Origin: Globicatella sulfidifaciens DSM 15739
Lineage (GTDB): Bacteria > Bacillota > Bacilli > Lactobacillales > Aerococcaceae
DNA length: 54,894 bases
Reading direction: 5' to 3'
NCBI RefSeq assembly: GCF_900167405.1
Contig: NZ_FUWO01000015.1
Coordinates: 1 to 54,894, forward strand
Shown piece by piece: positions 51,711 through 54,894 of this stretch. The notes under the pieces are model-generated. The model was not told the origin of the DNA, searched no databases, and was given only the letters and a program-made list of their open reading frames with translations. A program made the translations under genes and the position numbers. Position 1 is the first letter of the stretch. Every line of letters begins with the position of its first letter.

Positions 51711-52646
51711 ATGAAAAAAATATGGCGAGCTTGCTTGTTAATCATATTATTATGCTGTATGTCACTTATTCAACGTTCCGTCATGATTGCGCAAGCGAAT
51801 GAACCAAAAGAATTAAATATTGTCACAAGTTTTTATCCAATGTACGCTATTACCAAAGAAATTGTCGGTGATTTTCATGAAGTTCGCGTCCTGAATTCTA
51901 GAAATGGTATTCATGGTTTTGAACCTTCAGCCAATGATATAGCGGCTATTTATGACGCTGATATTTTTATTTATCATTCTAATATTTTAGAATCTTGGAC
52001 TAAAAATATAGCGGTTAATTTAAAGAATTCATCGGTTACTTTAGTTGAGGCCTCAAGAGGAATGGCTATGCAGAAAGTTACTGGACTAGAAGATATTGAA
52101 GAAATCGAAGGGATGGATAATGCGGCGTTGTATGATCCGCATACTTGGTTAGATCCAATTGAAGCTAGTGTTGAAGCACAATTGATTGCGGATCGTTTAT
52201 CGGAATTAGACCCAGATAACCAAGAGACTTATCAAGCGAATGCAAAACAATTTGTTGAACAAGCAGAACAACTTGTCGCTAAATATCAACCGATTTTTGA
52301 ACAATTGAAGCAGAAAACCTTTGTCACCCAGCATACAGCTTTTTCATATTTAGCCCAACGCTTTAATTTGAAACAGTTAGGAATTGCAGGGGTATCGTCC
52401 GATATTGAGCCGTCATCAAAGAAAATTGCTGAAGTACAAAAATTTGTGAATGAGTATAAAGTGAAGACAATCTTTGTTGAACCCAATGTCTCTGATCGTG
52501 CTGCTAAAGTAATTGCCAATGCGACCGGCACCACCATTGTGGCATTAAGTCCACTAGAAGGCGATCCGCTTAATACTGATCCATTTTTAGTGAATTTAGA
52601 AAAAGTATTAGAAACATTAAGCAGTCATTTACAACAGGAGGAATAG
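51711..52646 (+). CDS. Zinc-binding protein of the AdcA/Lmb (ZnuA) family
   Basis: A 311-aa cluster A-I metal-binding protein that captures zinc for an ABC importer (not encoded here). The expected ligands are His68 in GIHGFEPSAND, His144 in DPHTWLDP, His208 in TQHTAFSYLA and probably Glu257 in IFVEPNVSD. The His-rich loop and C-terminal ZinT domain of long AdcA are absent, so it resembles AdcAII/Lmb. Unlike AdcAII it lacks a convincing lipobox: two Cys at 15-16 follow ILL, and a signal peptidase I site (IAQA-NEP) fits better. ATG 51711 is chosen behind GAAAGG. It lies 1 bp before the pht gene. Confidence 0.88.
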   Translation: MKKIWRACLLIILLCCMSLIQRSVMIAQANEPKELNIVTSFYPMYAITKEIVGDFHEVRVLNSRNGIHGFEPSANDIAAIYDADIFIYHSNILESWTKNIAVNLKNSSVTLVEASRGMAMQKVTGLEDIEEIEGMDNAALYDPHTWLDPIEASVEAQLIADRLSELDPDNQETYQANAKQFVEQAEQLVAKYQPIFEQLKQKTFVTQHTAFSYLAQRFNLKQLGIAGVSSDIEPSSKKIAEVQKFVNEYKVKTIFVEPNVSDRAAKVIANATGTTIVALSPLEGDPLNTDPFLVNLEKVLETLSSHLQQEE

Positions 52647-52647
52647 T

Positions 52648-54298
52648 ATGGATTTCAAAAAATCATTAATAGTCACTTTATTAGCTAGTGGAGTATTCTT
52701 AAATCAAAATATTGCCTTAGCCGAAGAAAGCAATTCATCAGGCATGAATTATGTTGATGGCACTGAAGAAACCAGTTCATCAGGAATGGATTATGTTGAT
52801 GGAGCTGAAGAAAACCAAGCTGACAGCAATCATTTAATGACTGAATCACGCTCACAAGAAGAAGTTAATTTAGATGAAGGCATTGCCACAGAACAAATTA
52901 TTGTAAAAATTACCGAAGAAGGTTATGTTACCTCTCATGGTGACCATTATCATTATTACAATGGTGAAGTGCCTGAGGACTCTATTTTCTTAGAAAGTAT
53001 TGTGACTGAGGAGGACCTTGATTCTTTTGAGAAGGTTAGTGAAGGTGCGAATGGTTGGATTGTTAAAAAAGACGACCAATATTATGTTTGGTTAGAAGAG
53101 GGCAAAAAAGCATCGACTGTACGTTCAACCGATGAATTATTATTACAAGCGAATGGTATTGACCCGAAGGATGCTAAAGCAATCGTGGAATTGAGAAAAG
53201 ATTATCACTTAACTGACGACAGCTTAATTGTGCCGGTTGTAGATAAAACGCCTGAAGAAGTATTAAAAGACTTAGACTTAGAAGGGGAACCGATTGTCGT
53301 TTATATTACTGAAAAAGAATATGTACTGTTAGTTGGCATTGACTTATATGTATTCAGTGGCGACGTAGCAGAAGAAACTTATTTTAGTGAATTATTATTA
53401 GCACCGAGCGATTATCAATTACAAGATGCTGATGTTAAACAAGCGATTAAAGACGGTTTTATCGTAAAAATTTATGACCAATATAAAGTCTATCAAGAAA
53501 AAAATAATGACCATATTATTGATATTGACACGATTCTTCAACAAGTTAAAAAATCGTTCGCTGAATTTTAAGAACAAGATGTATCCCAACGTGAAAAATG
53601 AGAAAAGTGAATCATGTAAAAGAAGGCGAATTGTTGGGTGGATCAGGTTCAAGAGATGCTAGTGGTAGCTATGTGACCAGTGATGGTTATTTGTTCAGCC
53701 CCTATGATGTTATTCAAGACTTAGGCGTTGGATTTATCGCACCGCATGGTAATTATTTTCATTTTATACCAAAATCAGACCTTGCTGCTGCAGAGTTACA
53801 AATTGCATTAGCTGTCTTAGGTAGAAATGGTAACACTAAACCTTCGACATCAGATAATAGCGGTCAACTTGGTATCAATCATCAAAATAACCACAATAAC
53901 CATGATAATCAAAAAGGTCACGCTAATGACAACACGATCACGGTTAAACCTACCGATTCTAACAAACCTTATACACCAGTGATGGGAATGTCTTTTCCGT
54001 TGAATCCATTACAAAAGTAGAACGTATTGCTAAACATGGTAGTCACTATCACTGGGTACCTTTTACTGATTTAAATAAAAGAGAATTACAAGCGGCTCAA
54101 GCATACATTAAGAAACATTTCGATATTGATTTAATTTTAGTCAATGAAAATGGTAAGAAGGATAAAAACGAAGCGTCGTCACCGCAAGAAATACCATTTA
54201 ATGCTAAAGCAGTGTTAAGAAAAGAAAAACAAAATGAACAAGTTGGTTATGTCTTAATAGCAACATGTGATAGGGTGATCTCAAAAGGCTTCTTGTAG
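52648..54298 (+). pseudogene. Pht-like histidine-triad surface protein, broken by several lesions
   Basis: The first frame (52648-53571) encodes a signal peptide (MDFKKSLIVTLLASGVFLNQ, cut near ALA-EE) and two 15-residue repeats with SSGMNYVDG/SSGMDYVDG. An HxxHxH zinc motif HGDHYHYYNGEVP lies at residues 97-102. A TAA at 53569 ends it. Homology then continues in a second frame (about 53598-54020: DGYLFSPYDVIQDLG and APHGNYFHFIPKSDL). It passes to a third (about 53999-54298: KHGSHYHWVPFTDLNKRELQ), ending at TAG 54296 where repeat DNA begins. So one stop, two frameshifts and a 3' truncation separate the triads. Pht proteins pass zinc to AdcAII; AGGAGG before ATG 52648 and the 1-bp gap show coupling to the upstream gene. 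Confidence 0.82.
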
Positions 54299-54500
54299 AG
54301 GGTGACATAAATTTGATAAATTCAATTAAGTATTGCTCGGTAATTCAAAGCACAGTAGGCTTAAACTTTGTTTTAAATAATACTTACTCAACAGGGTAAA
54401 GTGGATAGATGAAGCAAAAATCATTTGATTTTCTACTTCTAGTCTCCCCCCAACTGTGCGGGAGTGAGAATACGAAGCGATAAAAATCTATGTTGCTACA
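54299..54500 (+). repeat. Modular palindromic element, copy F (degenerate)
   Basis: It begins with an inter-head spacer like that in copy E (AAATTTGATAAATTCAATT, TATTGCTCGGTAATTC). A mutated head GCACAGTAGGC follows at 54351, then TACTCAACAGGG. One tail has AAAATCATTTGATTTTCTAC, and a partial second tail begins AACTGTGCGGGAGTGAG. It forms the 3' boundary of the broken pht gene. Confidence 0.7.
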
Positions 54501-54595
54501 TTGTACCAATCCTCTAATCTATGCCAATGAATTAATATTTTATTTTATCCGTGCTATTAGACTAATCGGGCTCAATGATACCAAATAGAAATAAG

Positions 54596-54637
54596 AAAAA
54601 GCGTTGGAGTCCTAGTAAGTAACCTCAACGCTTTTTT
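54596..54637. terminator. Bidirectional Rho-independent terminator
   Basis: AAAAAGCGTTG (54596-54606) pairs with CAACGCTTTTTT (54626-54637). Confidence 0.8.
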
Positions 54638-54672
54638 AGGATGTGAAATCTTAAGCAAAATATTTTATAAAT

Positions 54673-54714
54673 ACCAAGCAACATCTCGAAAAGTTGAGCG
54701 GTTGCTTGGTTTTT
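54673..54714. terminator. Rho-independent terminator
   Basis: ACCAAGCAAC (54673-54682) pairs with GTTGCTTGGT (54701-54710), with inner TCTC/TGAG pairing, followed by TTTT. Confidence 0.85.
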
Positions 54715-54834
54715 ATGGTTGGACTTTGTGGCGCCTCTCATAAGTGAATAATAAGCTAAAACATTATGATTTTTTTCAATTTTTTATTTAAAGTCGCCTC
54801 TTGAGAAAACCGTGTCATTCATTACATGGATGAA

Positions 54835-54894
54835 TCAAGTTCTAGGGCGACCGTCATTGTATTCTGTTAATTGATTTTCAATATATTTTTTAAC
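54835..54894 (-). pseudogene. C-terminal end of an unidentified minus-strand frame at the window edge
   Basis: Twenty codons enter from the right edge: VKKYIENQLTEYNDGRPRT, then TGA. The composition recalls the end of some transposases, and a second short frame FIHVMNDTVFSRGDFK follows, but I cannot assign a family from so little sequence. Confidence 0.25.

Noticed and set aside
1-54894. tRNA, rRNA or prophage genes
   Set aside because: I looked for tRNA arms and CCA ends, rRNA conserved words and phage structural proteins and saw none.

Overview
The window is about 55 kb of low-GC Gram-positive DNA with AGGAGG-type ribosome binding sites, a T-box leader, strong TTGACA/TATAAT promoters, an HrtBA-like ABC pair, an AdcA-like zinc-binding protein followed by a histidine-triad (Pht) gene, and LplABC-type sugar transport. 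This points to the Lactobacillales. Aerococcaceae (Facklamia/Globicatella-like) is my best guess, from general gene content only. I see no rRNA, tRNA, CRISPR array or phage module.

Layout. 1-400: edge of an ISLre2-type insertion sequence. 0.5-3.9 kb: 2-hydroxyacid dehydrogenase, a T-box-controlled MetE-like methyltransferase, a DnaQ-like exonuclease. 4.2-7.3 kb: pyrF-pyrE-MFS operon behind a promoter and an attenuator-like leader. 7.6-12.1 kb: GNAT acetyltransferase, two tandem M20 amidohydrolases on the minus strand, a uracil-DNA-glycosylase-like protein. 12.2-17.7 kb: a decayed stretch with repeat elements, a broken AAA ATPase, tcdA, tatD, a RelB/ParE-type toxin-antitoxin pair and a transketolase tail fragment. 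17.8-19.7 kb: YeiH-like exporter and a HAD phosphatase. 19.9-20.3 kb: a candidate structured RNA with its own promoter and terminator. 20.4-26.3 kb: polyamine operon (arginine decarboxylase, spermidine-synthase-like protein, agmatinase, carboxynorspermidine synthase and decarboxylase). 26.5-29.6 kb: truncated sensor kinase and an HrtBA-like ABC transporter. 29.6-36.8 kb: mostly small or membrane proteins of unknown role. 37.4-39.1 kb: GH13 alpha-glucosidase. 39.3-43.7 kb: broken GHKL ATPase, macro-domain protein, SF1 helicase with a DUF2325-like tail, SatD protein with palindromic operators. 44.1-51.5 kb: fructan/sucrose locus (fructokinase, LacI regulator, ABC permeases, binding lipoprotein, GH32). 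51.6-54.3 kb: zinc-binding protein and a pht gene broken by several lesions.

Two themes stand out. First, the intergenic DNA is unusually long and repeat-rich. A modular palindromic element recurs at least six times; its 'head' (90-bp period) and 'tail' (63-bp period) units have been amplified independently, and the head can fold alone or with the tail. At least five other spacers hold degenerate tandem arrays with private unit lengths (25, 39, about 47, about 63 and 76 bp). Second, many genes are broken by frameshifts, nonsense codons or truncations, often next to these repeats, which suggests ongoing genome decay (or, less likely, sequencing indels). The most promising undescribed items are the modular repeat family, the roughly 350-nt RNA upstream of the polyamine operon, the pyrF leader, and the helicase-DUF2325/SatD neighbourhood.
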